Shown: positions 56,699-64,000, counted from the stretch's first letter. The stretch: DNA of 64,000 nt from an uncultured Christensenellaceae bacterium (GCA_910587625.1 CAJUMW010000006.1:1-64000), one strand, 5' to 3'. Notes: generated by a model not told the origin, from the sequence alone. Translations and numbers: made by a program.

Positions 56699-58010
56699 TG
56701 ATTTTCTCCTTATCTATTGAACCGAGTATAAGTTTTTTATAACCTTCCAGCAAACTTTTATAGTCGCTGTATTTGTACTTTTCGTCGTTATTTAAGGCAT
56801 ATGTCCGCCCCAACCGCAAATTATCGCTCAATTTTTTATCTATATCCAAAGCCGCGCGCTTTGCAAACAGCAAGCTTTCCAACAGCGAGTTCGAAGCAAG
56901 CCTGTTTGCGCCGTGAACTCCGTTACAGCAGGTTTCCCCCACAGCGTACAGTCGCGGCATAGTTGTTTGCCCGTCTAAGCCGCTGCGTATTCCGCCCATA
57001 AAATAGTGCTGAGCCGGCACGACGGGGATACACTCGTTAAACACGTCGTACCCCTCTTCGGCGCACTTTTCGACAATTCCGGGGAAATGACTTTTGATTT
57101 CCCTGCTGTCGATAGGGCGCATATCCAGCCAGACGTGAGGCTTGTTGTCCTTTTTCATCTGCTTTAATATATTTCGCGTGACAACGTCGCGCGGTTGAAG
57201 CTCGTCGCAAAACCTTTGAAAATTACCGTCCAAAAGCTTTGCTCCCTCACCCCTTACCGACTCGGAAATTAGAAAGCTTCTGACCCCCGTCTTGCCCGTA
57301 TACAGCGTTGTGGGGTGAATTTGAATATAATTTATGTGGTCGACAGCAACGCCGTGCTTTAAGGCAACGGCAACTCCGTCCCCCGTCAGTATGCGGAAGT
57401 TGGTGGAATGCTCGAACACGCCGCCTATCCCGCCCGTTGCAAGCACGCAAAAGTCGCTGTAAATTTCGTACAGCGTGCCGCTTTCGTTGCCGCGCGCAAC
57501 AATGCCGACGCATTGCCCGTCGCTTTCGATAATGTCCAAAAATGTGGTTTGCGGCATAATTGTAACGTTTTCAAGCTTGCAGACGGCTGTCATAAGCTTC
57601 GAAGTAATTTCCTTGCCCGTGCAATCGGCGTGAAAAATTATGCGATTTTTGGAGTGCCCGCCCTCTCTGGTGGTCGAAAGGCTGCCGTCACTCTCCCTTG
57701 CAAATTCGACTCCGTAGGAAATGAGCTCGTCGGTAACTGCGATTGAAGAATTAATCATACACTCGACCGACTGCACGTTGTTTTCCCTATGTCCCGCGCG
57801 CATAGTATCTTCAAAGTAGCTTTCATAGTCGGTTTTACCCTGCAAACGGCAAATTCCGCCCTGCGCGAGATAGCTGTCGCTCTTTTCGGGCTCTGCTTTG
57901 CAGATTAAAAGAACCTTTTTATCGGAACCGATATGAAGCGCGCAGTTGAGCCCGGCAACGCCGCAGCCGACTATTACAACATCAAATTTTAATTTTTTCC
58001 ATTCACTCAT
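56691..58010 (-). CDS. nadB: L-aspartate oxidase
   Basis: Flavoenzyme that oxidises aspartate to iminoaspartate, the first step of de novo NAD synthesis; anaerobes use fumarate as acceptor. The 439-aa protein has the FAD motif VGCGVAGLNCAL (about 14-25), YLAQGGI, TREGGHSKNRI and MGGIRSGLDGQT. It is shorter than the ~530-aa enzymes of E. coli and Bacillus, with a reduced C-terminal helical domain, as in other Clostridia. The partner quinolinate synthase gene nadA is not in the window. Confidence 0.94.
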   Translation of the reverse strand: MSEWKKLKFDVVIVGCGVAGLNCALHIGSDKKVLLICKAEPEKSDSYLAQGGICRLQGKTDYESYFEDTMRAGHRENNVQSVECMINSSIAVTDELISYGVEFARESDGSLSTTREGGHSKNRIIFHADCTGKEITSKLMTAVCKLENVTIMPQTTFLDIIESDGQCVGIVARGNESGTLYEIYSDFCVLATGGIGGVFEHSTNFRILTGDGVAVALKHGVAVDHINYIQIHPTTLYTGKTGVRSFLISESVRGEGAKLLDGNFQRFCDELQPRDVVTRNILKQMKKDNKPHVWLDMRPIDSREIKSHFPGIVEKCAEEGYDVFNECIPVVPAQHYFMGGIRSGLDGQTTMPRLYAVGETCCNGVHGANRLASNSLLESLLFAKRAALDIDKKLSDNLRLGRTYALNNDEKYKYSDYKSLLEGYKKLILGSIDKEKING

Positions 58011-58043
58011 ATAAAAAATACAACCCGTTGATTGTTTGAAAAA

Positions 58044-58072
58044 AGTTTACACCAAAACTTGACACCTGTCAA
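58044..58072 (-). promoter_or_regulatory. Promoter of nadB-nadC-niaR
   Basis: Minus strand: -35 TTGACA, 17-bp spacer, -10 TAAACT. The -35 lies within the inverted repeat at 58058-58073. Confidence 0.65.
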
Positions 58073-58073
58073 G
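58058..58073. promoter_or_regulatory. Probable NiaR operator
   Basis: CTTGACACCTGTCAAG: 7-bp arms with a 2-bp centre, covering the -35 of the nad operon. A further TGTCAA half-site lies at 58079-58084. Position and symmetry fit autoregulated repression by NiaR; identity of the binder is inference. Confidence 0.6.
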
Positions 58074-58188
58074 TCATATGTCAATATTTATCGGTAAAAT
58101 TTAAGTCGGGGCGACTAACTCGAAGTTAAATGCCCTAACTCTTTAAAAATCGACAAATTATTATGTTCACAGGTAGGATATGCGACGC

Positions 58189-58223
58189 GTTTGAAAAATA
58201 TTATAGGGTGTAGTTTTTCAAAC
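58189..58223 (+). promoter_or_regulatory. 10-bp inverted repeat before the PRC-barrel gene
   Basis: GTTTGAAAAA pairs with TTTTTCAAAC, with a 15-nt loop containing TATTAT; it ends two bases before the AAGGAG ribosome site. Either an operator over a -10 box or an RNA hairpin next to the ribosome site. Confidence 0.5.
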
Positions 58224-58237
58224 ACAAGGAGCATTAT

Positions 58238-58747
58238 ATGAACATTTCTCAAATTTTCGGTAAAAAGGTCGTAGGCACAAGCGGCAGAAAGGGCTATGTT
58301 ATAAGCGTAAACGCAAGCGGCGACAGGGTGGAAAGTTTTATTTGCGCAGACGAGGCGGAAGAGGAATTTATTATCGACTGCACCAACATAAAAAGTTACG
58401 GCAACGAAATTGTATTCGAGGACAGGCAGCGCGCCTTAAACACCGCAAAACCCGTAAAATTGGGCAGAGCCGCATTTGACAGGCGAGGCAAATTTTTGGG
58501 TTTTGTCGAGGACGTAGTTTTAAAGGGCAACAAAATTACAAGCGTAAAGATTGGAGATAAAAAATATTCCGCCGCAAATATAATTTTCGGGGACGCCGCA
58601 ATTGTCGAAGAAATAAAAAAGCTTAAAAGCGACGTCATTAAAGACGGCAAAGTTTTAATTAAAAAGGGCACGCCCGTTACGCGTGAAATATTGCAAAAAG
58701 CATACGAAAACGGGGCATATATCGAGGTCAATTTAAAATCGATATAA
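58238..58747 (+). CDS. PRC-barrel domain protein
   Basis: 169-aa protein with two PRC-barrel-like parts: residues about 1-65 (KKVVGTSGRKGYVISV) and about 73-115 (GRAAFDRRGKFLGFVEDVVL), then a helical tail. PRC-barrel proteins range from RNA-processing adaptors to photosynthetic and sporulation-related (YlmC/YrrD-like) proteins; the target here is unknown. Good AAGGAG ribosome site. Divergent from nadB. Confidence 0.82.
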   Translation: MNISQIFGKKVVGTSGRKGYVISVNASGDRVESFICADEAEEEFIIDCTNIKSYGNEIVFEDRQRALNTAKPVKLGRAAFDRRGKFLGFVEDVVLKGNKITSVKIGDKKYSAANIIFGDAAIVEEIKKLKSDVIKDGKVLIKKGTPVTREILQKAYENGAYIEVNLKSI

Positions 58748-58767
58748 AATTACGCCCCAAAACATGC

Positions 58768-58796
58768 TTGACAATATAGGCGCGCACCCGTATAAT
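58768..58796 (+). promoter_or_regulatory. Consensus promoter of pnuC-like gene with very short leader
   Basis: -35 TTGACA, 17-bp spacer, -10 TATAAT; the ATG follows 13 bases later, so the leader is about 7 nt. Confidence 0.8.
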
Positions 58797-58809
58797 AGAC
58801 GGGATACCT

Positions 58810-59511
58810 ATGAAGCTTAGAAATCCTTTTAAAAATTTTACAAAGTTCGAATGGGCGCTTTGGCTTCTTTCGTTGGTCGGCATTTTAACGGCGTTTTTTG
58901 CGGCGCAGAACACCGACTACGCCACGCTTGCCGTATCGCTTATAGGCGTGACGGCGCTCATATTCGCGGCGCGCGGCGACCCGTTCGGCATGATACTTAT
59001 GATAGCGTTCAGTGCCATATATGCCTTTGTTTCGTACGTTTTCGGCTATTATGGAGAGATGATAATTTATATTGCGATGCAACTGCCGAGCGCGGTTTTA
59101 TCACTAATAAGCTGGCTCAGACACCCCAACGACAAGGACGGGGCGGAAGTCAAAATAGGCACGCTTAAACGCGTGCACATAATTGTGCTAATACCGCTTG
59201 CAATAGGTATAACCGTAGCGTTTTATTTTATTTTGAAAGCGTTCAATACAGCCAACCTTATACCCAGCACAGTTTCGGTTTTTACAAGCTTTGTCGCGCT
59301 GTATCTAATGGTGCTGCGCATACCCTGCTATGCGGTGGCGTTTATATTCAACGACATAGTTTTGATAGTGCTTTGGTCGCTTGCCTGCTTGCAGTCGCTA
59401 AACTACATTGCGCTTGTCGTGTGTTTTTCGATTTTTCTTATAAACGATACATACACGTTTATCTGCTGGACTTTGAGAAAGAAAAAACAGCAACTTGCGG
59501 CTGTAGAATAA
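58810..59511 (+). CDS. pnuC: PnuC-family nicotinamide riboside/vitamin transporter
   Basis: 233-aa membrane protein with about seven helices and the PnuC pattern, including the ISWLRHP segment near 100-106 (the family W-x-R signature) and the C-terminal NDTYTFICWTLRKK. PnuC proteins carry nicotinamide riboside by facilitated diffusion; relatives carry thiamine or riboflavin. Proximity to nadBC-niaR favours an NAD precursor. No full NiaR palindrome precedes it, only a CTTGACA half-like sequence at the -35. Confidence 0.88.
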   Translation: MKLRNPFKNFTKFEWALWLLSLVGILTAFFAAQNTDYATLAVSLIGVTALIFAARGDPFGMILMIAFSAIYAFVSYVFGYYGEMIIYIAMQLPSAVLSLISWLRHPNDKDGAEVKIGTLKRVHIIVLIPLAIGITVAFYFILKAFNTANLIPSTVSVFTSFVALYLMVLRIPCYAVAFIFNDIVLIVLWSLACLQSLNYIALVVCFSIFLINDTYTFICWTLRKKKQQLAAVE

Positions 59512-59530
59512 AATAATTGCATTAAACAAA

Positions 59531-59555
59531 AAATTCGGCAAAAAATGCCGAATTT
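59531..59555 (+). terminator. Terminator of the pnuC-like gene
   Basis: AAATTCGGCA-AAAAA-TGCCGAATTT followed by TTTG, 19 bp past the stop. Confidence 0.85.
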
Positions 59556-59571
59556 TTTGTTTGCGCAGGGA

Positions 59572-59577
59572 TATAAT
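59572..59577 (+). promoter_or_regulatory. -10 box seven bases before the next start codon
   Basis: TATAAT at 59572-59577, with the ATG at 59585. The -35 region is poor, and CAGGGAT is too far from the ATG to be a normal ribosome site. Possible leaderless start. Confidence 0.4.
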
Positions 59578-59584
59578 TAAGCTT

Positions 59585-60208
59585 ATGTTTCCTCAATTAA
59601 TAAACGATTTGTTTGCAAGTTTAACGTCCCTGCCCTTTGACACGCTGATATGGTTTGTACTCGGAACGTACGGCGCGATTTTTATTGTAGTCTTTGCGCT
59701 GTGCCTTTTGAGCGCAAGGTTCAAGGCGCTGTCAAAACGCCCCTTCCTCTGCTTTACAAACGCATACGCGGCGCTTGTGCTTGCAGCCTTTTTGATTTGC
59801 TGCGAGCTGGGTCAGTCGATACTTGCCGCCGCAATGTTTTGGACGGTCGGGTATGCGCTTTACGGAATTTTATGCTTTTTATCGGTAAAAAAACAGCCGA
59901 CGGCACCGGTCTATACCCAACAGGTAAGCACAATGCCGACTGCCGTTCCCCCTCAAAGAAGCGCAAAAGCCGACTACGCGCCCGCACAACAGCCTGCTAA
60001 AAACAGCGTAAGGCTCGAACACGCAATGACCGTCACCGATAAATTGCTGACCAAAAATTTATCCAAGCCCGACAGGCAGGACCTTGAAAAGCTTAAAAAC
60101 ACGCTTGCCGTACTGCAAATTAAAGGCTCGCTTACTCCAATCGAAGCCGAAATTTTGAACGACAACTTCAACGCGCTTTTAAAGCTTATGGCAAAGTATA
60201 ACGTTTAA
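59585..60208 (+). CDS. Hypothetical membrane protein with cytosolic tail
   Basis: 207-aa protein with three predicted membrane helices (about 20-45, 58-78, 84-104), a Pro/Ala/Gln-rich linker (about 110-145), and a charged helical tail ending LNDNFNALLKLMAKYNV that resembles a short SHOCT-like motif (GSLTPIEAEILN). No family assigned. The ATG at 59585 was preferred to a TTG at 59561. Convergent with the zinc-knuckle gene at 60210. Confidence 0.7.
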   Translation: MFPQLINDLFASLTSLPFDTLIWFVLGTYGAIFIVVFALCLLSARFKALSKRPFLCFTNAYAALVLAAFLICCELGQSILAAAMFWTVGYALYGILCFLSVKKQPTAPVYTQQVSTMPTAVPPQRSAKADYAPAQQPAKNSVRLEHAMTVTDKLLTKNLSKPDRQDLEKLKNTLAVLQIKGSLTPIEAEILNDNFNALLKLMAKYNV

Positions 60209-60209
60209 A

Positions 60210-60470
60210 TTATTTGTTTTTTTCCTCACTGTCTTCCTCTAAAATCAATTTGACCGCGCTGATATCCGAAATTGCTTTATCGAGCGAATCGATAAAATTA
60301 TTTAGGTTGCGCTTAAAATACCTTCTATATTCCCACTCCTCGCAAGCGCCATGCTTTTTGACTCTTTCCTTGTGTTTGAAACAGTTGCCGCAGTCAGTCC
60401 TTAAAAACTGATGATACGCCTTTTCGTAATAAGCAGTAAAATACCTGCAAGTTGCACATTCTTTTGCCAT
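60210..60470 (-). CDS. Small zinc-knuckle plus coiled-coil protein, divergent from Xre
   Basis: 86-aa protein. C5-x-x-C8 (CATCRYFTAYY), C-x-x-C (DCGNCFKH) and a further Cys before EEWEY form a probable zinc site; a C-terminal amphipathic helix follows (about 52-80). Same layout as the 97-aa protein at 41842. Function unknown. AAAGGAAG ribosome site. Its consensus promoter lies in an intergenic region with repeated operator-like sequences shared with the 67-aa Xre regulator. Confidence 0.78.
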   Translation of the reverse strand: MAKECATCRYFTAYYEKAYHQFLRTDCGNCFKHKERVKKHGACEEWEYRRYFKRNLNNFIDSLDKAISDISAVKLILEEDSEEKNK

Positions 60471-60485
60471 ATAATTTCTACTTCC

Positions 60486-60507
60486 TTTGTCCCCAATTTG
60501 GAAACAA
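60486..60507. promoter_or_regulatory. Operator-like repeat, copy A
   Basis: 22-nt site beginning TTTGTCCCC and ending ACAA, outer arms TTTGT/ACAA in inverted orientation. It matches copy B (60545-60566) at most positions. It lies between the zinc-knuckle promoter and its start codon. Confidence 0.6.
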
Positions 60508-60511
60508 TGAT

Positions 60512-60540
60512 ATTATAGTCCCTATTTTTGGGATTGTCAA
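60512..60540 (-). promoter_or_regulatory. Consensus promoter of the zinc-knuckle gene with embedded inverted repeat
   Basis: Minus strand: -35 TTGACA, 17-bp spacer, -10 TATAAT. The spacer contains the inverted repeat TCCC-TATTTTT-GGGA (60519-60533). Confidence 0.85.
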
Positions 60541-60544
60541 CTTA

Positions 60545-60566
60545 TTTGTCCCCTTTTTTGATACAA
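60545..60566. promoter_or_regulatory. Operator-like repeat, copy B
   Basis: 22-nt site beginning TTTGTCCCC and ending GATACAA; overlaps the extended -10 TGATACAAT (60559-60567) of the Xre gene. Start-to-start distance to copy A is 59 bp. Confidence 0.6.
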
Positions 60567-60567
60567 T
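60559..60567 (+). promoter_or_regulatory. Extended -10 of the 67-aa Xre gene
   Basis: TGATACAAT, 16 bp upstream of the start codon at 60584; no good -35, as allowed for extended -10 promoters. AAAGG ribosome site follows. Confidence 0.6.
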
Positions 60568-60583
60568 TTTACAAAGGTAAATT

Positions 60584-60787
60584 ATGAGTGTTTTTCCGCA
60601 GAAACTGCAAAAATTAATTGAAGATAGTAACAAAACGCAAAATGAAATCTGCAAAGATTTGGGTATCAGAAAACAGAAATTATCAAAATGGAAAACCGGC
60701 TATAACGAGCCGAGCATTGAAGAGCTTGCAATGATTGCCAAGTATTTCGGCGTTACGTCAGATTATTTGATAGGTTTAGAAGATTAA
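60584..60787 (+). CDS. Minimal Xre-family regulator
   Basis: 67-aa protein that is only an Xre helix-turn-helix domain: NKTQNEICKDLGIRKQKLSK forms the helix-turn-helix (about 16-35) and the end SDYLIGLED is typical. It probably represses its own gene and the divergent zinc-knuckle gene through the repeated sites between them (inference from layout). Terminated by a strong hairpin. Confidence 0.88.
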   Translation: MSVFPQKLQKLIEDSNKTQNEICKDLGIRKQKLSKWKTGYNEPSIEELAMIAKYFGVTSDYLIGLED

Positions 60788-60794
60788 TATAAAT

Positions 60795-60827
60795 GCACCC
60801 CGTTGCGCTGTTTGCGCAACGGGGTGC
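60795..60827. terminator. Strong bidirectional terminator
   Basis: 14-bp perfect stem GCACCCCGTTGCGC with its complement, loop TGTTT, T-rich on the plus side; shared by the Xre gene and addA. Confidence 0.9.
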
Positions 60828-60832
60828 TATTT

Positions 60833-63800
60833 TTATAAGTCGATTTGCCGCCTTAAACAGATATTTACTATTGTGGTTGCAATTTTACTTTCGGGCATTT
60901 TCAAGACCTTTGAAACAACCTTTTTATATAAATCAAGCTGCTTTGCATAGGTCGATACAAGCTCGCTGTCGGATTTATGCGAATATTTATAGTCTATTAT
61001 TTTAATTTGACCGTCGCTTATCGCAAGCAAGTCTATTGCGCCCTGCAACAGAACAAAGTCGTCCGCTTGCGTCTTTAACACCTCGCAAGCTTTAAGCCGA
61101 CACAAAAACTCCTGTTCGCGCAACAGCTTAAATGCGCGCACGTTTTCGAACACAGGCATATTTAAAATTTCGACAAGCTCGTCTGCGTTCAACAGCGCAA
61201 ACTGCCGCTCTGAAATTTTGCCCTCGGCTAAAAACTTTTGCAACTGCGCAGAAACGCCGCCAACCGACTTTACGGTAAAGTCGCAAAGCTCTAAAAACCT
61301 GTGGTACGCCGTGCCGCGCTCGATACTTGTACTGCCGTCGTACTCCGACTTGAACATTTCGTTTACGCGGTAGTGCGGCTCTTGCTCGCTGCCGTTCATT
61401 TTCAATATAGCCGAAGCCGAGCTTTTAAGCGGCAAGTCGATACTTTGGGTATAAGCGTACTTCCAATTAAATTTTTGCTCGATACTGTTTATCAGCGCTT
61501 GGTCGGGCTTGTATATAAACGCCGACGCGCCTGTCTTTTGTTGCTGCGCCTCGTAAAGCGCTATCGGCCGGGGATTGAACTTTTGCATATCGAACAAATC
61601 GGCGTAGCACTTTGCACTGTCTTTTGAAAGCTCGTCGAATTGTTTTTGTTCGCTTGTCAGCAAGTGCAAGTTGCACATTGCGCGCGTACACGCAACGTAA
61701 AAAAGATTGTATTCGTTTTTTAAATCCTCGGCATTCTCCCTTAGTTTGACAAGCCGCCTTAAAATGGTGTCGCACACCCTCATAGTCTGTTTATCGTATA
61801 GTCTGGGCGCAAAGCCGTACTTTTCGTCAAAGGGCATTTCGCAATACTCGACGCCCGTAAACCGTCTGCTTATATCCGCGAGAATTACGACGGGGAACTC
61901 AAGCCCCTTCGAGGCGTGCATTGACATTATTTTTATGCTGTCGGAATCCGCTGCTTGCGGCATTGAAATTTCATAGCCGCCCGTCTTTACTCTTTCCAAA
62001 AAGGCGGCAAGCGGCAGAGTTGCGCCCTCTTCGGCAAGCCGCAAAACGTTTTTGACCTTTCTTTCCCCGTCCGCGCCGTAACAACTTTCCACGCCGTAAT
62101 TTTCCAACAGCTCGTCCACAAGCTCACCCGTGGGCAAAATTTCGGCAAGGTCGCGCAGTTCGGCAAGCTTCTTATAGAAAACTTTCAGCTTATCGGGGAT
62201 TATGCCGGGCAAAGCCGAGTATTCCTTACAGCATTGCCTGAAAGATTTTTTGATAGACGTTTTGCTTTTGTCAACGTTTACCCTAATAAGCGCAAGCTCG
62301 TTTTCGGTAAAGCCGCCGACGGGGGAAAGCAGCGCGGTTACGAGGGGAATGTCCTGTTCGGCATTGTCGATTAGCGACAAAATGTCGAGCATTTGCTTGA
62401 CCTCGGGCAGGGCGCAGATATTCGTTTCCTGAGCCCCCGACACGGCGTAGCCCTCGGAAGCGAGCGCGCGGACAATTCCGTCGACGGAATAGCCCTTGTT
62501 TTTTCTGGTTAAAATGCAGATATCTCCCGGCCGTGTGTTTACCTGTGTACGCGCGTTTAAATCGAAGTGGGTCGAGGCAAGCTCGCGCTTGACTATCGAC
62601 AGCACGGCAAGCCCCTCGGGGGTAAGCGTCGTCTGCCTGCAATCATTTTTGACCGAGTAAACGTCCAACCGCACGTCCTGCGGTTTTTCCTGCGCGCCTA
62701 CAACGTGTATCTGCGCATAGCCGTAGCCCTCGGGGTAAAGTCCGCCGCGCAGCATCTGCGACTTATTTCTATAATCGATGCCGCAACTATCCTCGGTCAT
62801 AATATCCGAAAACAGTGCGTTTACAAATTCGAGCACTGCGTCCGAGCTTCTGAAATTGTTTGAAAGGCGCAACGCTCCGCCCGTGCCGCTTTCGTAACTT
62901 TTGAACTTGTCCGCAAAAAATTTGGACTTGCTGCCCCTGAATCCGTAGATTGCCTGCTTTACGTCCCCCACCACAAAGCTGTCGGAAGTGAGCGCGGAAA
63001 TAATTTCTTCCTGCACGGGGTTGACGTCCTGATATTCGTCGACATAGGCGTATTTAAAGCCGTCGGCAATCTCCCGGCGGATTCCCCCGTTCTCCAAAAG
63101 TTTTAACGTCAAATGCTCCAAATCGTTGTAGTCGAGCCTGTTCTCTTCACGCTTAACCGCGGCATATTCCGCGTCGAACGCAAGAATAAGGCGCGAAAAC
63201 GCCGCGGCTGTAACGCCGCTTTTTATAAAGATATTCTTTTGATTTTCCCTGTCTTGATACTCGTCGTGCAAGTCGTCGTATTGCTTTTTTATTTGCTTTC
63301 TGAACGCCTTGAAAGCTTCGTCCGCCTCAACGTCGTCCTCTCCGACCGAAGGCTTGCGAGATACCGTTAAAGTCGGCTTGACATCAAACAGCATACCGTC
63401 GCGGCTTATAGTCAAAGCCGCAATCATCTCGTCAAAAATTTTATCGAAACTCTCGCGCTTATTTTTCACAAAAAACTGCGACTTAAAGCGTTCAACGGCA
63501 CATATTAGGCGGTCAAACGCGTTTTTGCGGATTTTAGAAAGCTCTTTGCACACCTCGTCGAACCCCTCGTCGGTGTACAGTGCCGCACAGTTTTCAAGCA
63601 TCTTTTGATAGCGAGCCACGCCGCGCACCTTGCCGTAAGCTTCGTCCACCGTTTTACGCAGCGCCGCGTCGCTGCGCTTGCGCCAAAAACAGTCCAACAA
63701 ATGCTTGAAGTCCGCATCGTCGCTTGCGTAGCCGCGCTCGAAAACGGAGTCGAGGGCGCGTTTTTTTAAGTCGCGCGCGGTTGCGTCGTCCGAAGAAATT

Positions 63801-64000
63801 ATGTCAAAGCCCGAGTCGATGTCCAACGCATAGAAATACGTTCTCAACAGTTTGCCGCAGAACGCGTGGATTGTGGAAATGTTAGCCGAACCTATCTTTG
63901 AAAGCTGGCTTTTAAGCCTTACCTTTTCCTCGGCGGAAGCCGTTTCAAGCTTTTTTATTATTGCGGCGCGCAGCTTTTCCTTCATTTGCGAGGCGGCTTT
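60833..64000 (-). CDS. addA: ATP-dependent helicase/nuclease subunit A, N-terminus cut by the window end
   Basis: UvrD-like helicase plus RecB-type nuclease of the AddAB complex for double-strand break repair. About 1055 residues are in the window; the frame continues through the edge (KAASQMKEKLR matches the motif Ia region), so motif I is outside. Visible: DEYQDVNPVQEE (motif II), NNFRSSDAV (IV), MSMHASKGLEFPVV (V), FYVACTRAM (VI), and the C-terminal nuclease GTAYHRFLEL and GAIDLLAISDG with IIDYKYS. No iron-sulfur cysteines, as expected for AddA rather than AddB. addB would lie beyond 64000. Confidence 0.94.
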   Translation of the reverse strand, partial: KAASQMKEKLRAAIIKKLETASAEEKVRLKSQLSKIGSANISTIHAFCGKLLRTYFYALDIDSGFDIISSDDATARDLKKRALDSVFERGYASDDADFKHLLDCFWRKRSDAALRKTVDEAYGKVRGVARYQKMLENCAALYTDEGFDEVCKELSKIRKNAFDRLICAVERFKSQFFVKNKRESFDKIFDEMIAALTISRDGMLFDVKPTLTVSRKPSVGEDDVEADEAFKAFRKQIKKQYDDLHDEYQDRENQKNIFIKSGVTAAAFSRLILAFDAEYAAVKREENRLDYNDLEHLTLKLLENGGIRREIADGFKYAYVDEYQDVNPVQEEIISALTSDSFVVGDVKQAIYGFRGSKSKFFADKFKSYESGTGGALRLSNNFRSSDAVLEFVNALFSDIMTEDSCGIDYRNKSQMLRGGLYPEGYGYAQIHVVGAQEKPQDVRLDVYSVKNDCRQTTLTPEGLAVLSIVKRELASTHFDLNARTQVNTRPGDICILTRKNKGYSVDGIVRALASEGYAVSGAQETNICALPEVKQMLDILSLIDNAEQDIPLVTALLSPVGGFTENELALIRVNVDKSKTSIKKSFRQCCKEYSALPGIIPDKLKVFYKKLAELRDLAEILPTGELVDELLENYGVESCYGADGERKVKNVLRLAEEGATLPLAAFLERVKTGGYEISMPQAADSDSIKIMSMHASKGLEFPVVILADISRRFTGVEYCEMPFDEKYGFAPRLYDKQTMRVCDTILRRLVKLRENAEDLKNEYNLFYVACTRAMCNLHLLTSEQKQFDELSKDSAKCYADLFDMQKFNPRPIALYEAQQQKTGASAFIYKPDQALINSIEQKFNWKYAYTQSIDLPLKSSASAILKMNGSEQEPHYRVNEMFKSEYDGSTSIERGTAYHRFLELCDFTVKSVGGVSAQLQKFLAEGKISERQFALLNADELVEILNMPVFENVRAFKLLREQEFLCRLKACEVLKTQADDFVLLQGAIDLLAISDGQIKIIDYKYSHKSDSELVSTYAKQLDLYKKVVSKVLKMPESKIATTIVNICLRRQIDL

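Noticed and set aside
58011..58237. Riboswitch (for example NAD+-type) upstream of nadB
   Set aside because: The predicted transcript start leaves only about 25-30 nt before the ATG, too short for a riboswitch; an operator palindrome explains control better.
1..64000. tRNA, rRNA, transposase, integrase or toxin-antitoxin genes
   Set aside because: None could be supported; the small Xre genes have partners without toxin motifs, and no cloverleaf or rRNA segment was recognised by eye.

Overview
The window reads as one continuous chromosomal stretch of a low-to-mid GC anaerobic Firmicute (Bacillota), class Clostridia. This rests on the S10-spc-alpha ribosomal operon order, zinc-type S14, a KOW-domain protein between map and infA, the pyrH-frr-uppS-cdsA-dxr-rseP string, a trimeric HydABC-type [FeFe] hydrogenase, short NadB, NiaR, AddA and many lipobox lipoproteins. 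An uncultured gut lineage such as Christensenellales is my guess, not shown by the sequence. The standard code is used. I saw no rRNA, tRNA, CRISPR array, IS element or prophage.

Layout. 1-8.2 kb (minus): isoprenoid/phospholipid/translation operon pyrH-frr-uppS-cdsA-dxr-rseP, then an interposed hypothetical gene, then rpsB-tsf with a structured leader. 8.2-14.6 kb: accessory region with surface lipoproteins, ruvX-DUF1292, small regulators (Xre, DtxR/MntR-like) and unknown genes. 14.6-17.9 kb (minus): rpmE, a DUF1385-PrmC fusion and prfA. 18-21.4 kb: an MDR-like protein with cardiolipin synthase, a YfcE-type phosphodiesterase and a small membrane protein. 21.4-38.2 kb (minus): 33 genes from rpsJ to rplQ, including rpmJ and rpmD, with a 230-nt structured leader. 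38.2-46.1 kb: BspA-like lipoprotein, an atypical EF-G paralog, a CobW metallochaperone operon and a cyclophilin-like lipoprotein. 46.1-50.3 kb (minus): hydrogenase hydC-hydB-hydA. 50.5-54.1 kb: a small membrane operon, a membrane-tethered Xre regulator and a two-component system. 54.2-60.8 kb: a glycosyltransferase, the NAD operon nadB-nadC-niaR, a PRC-barrel protein, pnuC, and a divergent Xre/zinc-knuckle pair. 60.8-64.0 kb (minus): addA, cut by the window end.

Most interesting signals. (1) The S10-operon leader folds by eye into a three-way-junction domain followed by an intrinsic terminator. One of its loops is perfectly complementary to the 3' arm of the terminator, which is the geometry of an antiterminating RNA switch. 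(2) Several genes (ruvX, the DtxR-like gene, the BspA-like lipoprotein, a zinc-knuckle gene and others) have a -10 box 6-14 nt before the ATG and no usable Shine-Dalgarno, which suggests leaderless or near-leaderless mRNAs. (3) A tiny Xre regulator and a divergent zinc-knuckle/coiled-coil protein share an intergenic region with repeated 22-nt operator-like sites placed on the promoter elements. (4) Several proteins are fused or have altered motifs: DUF1385-PrmC, P-loop GTPase-DUF1980, an EF-G paralog with changed G motifs, and an MDR protein without catalytic zinc ligands.

All assignments are from reading motifs; no database search was run.
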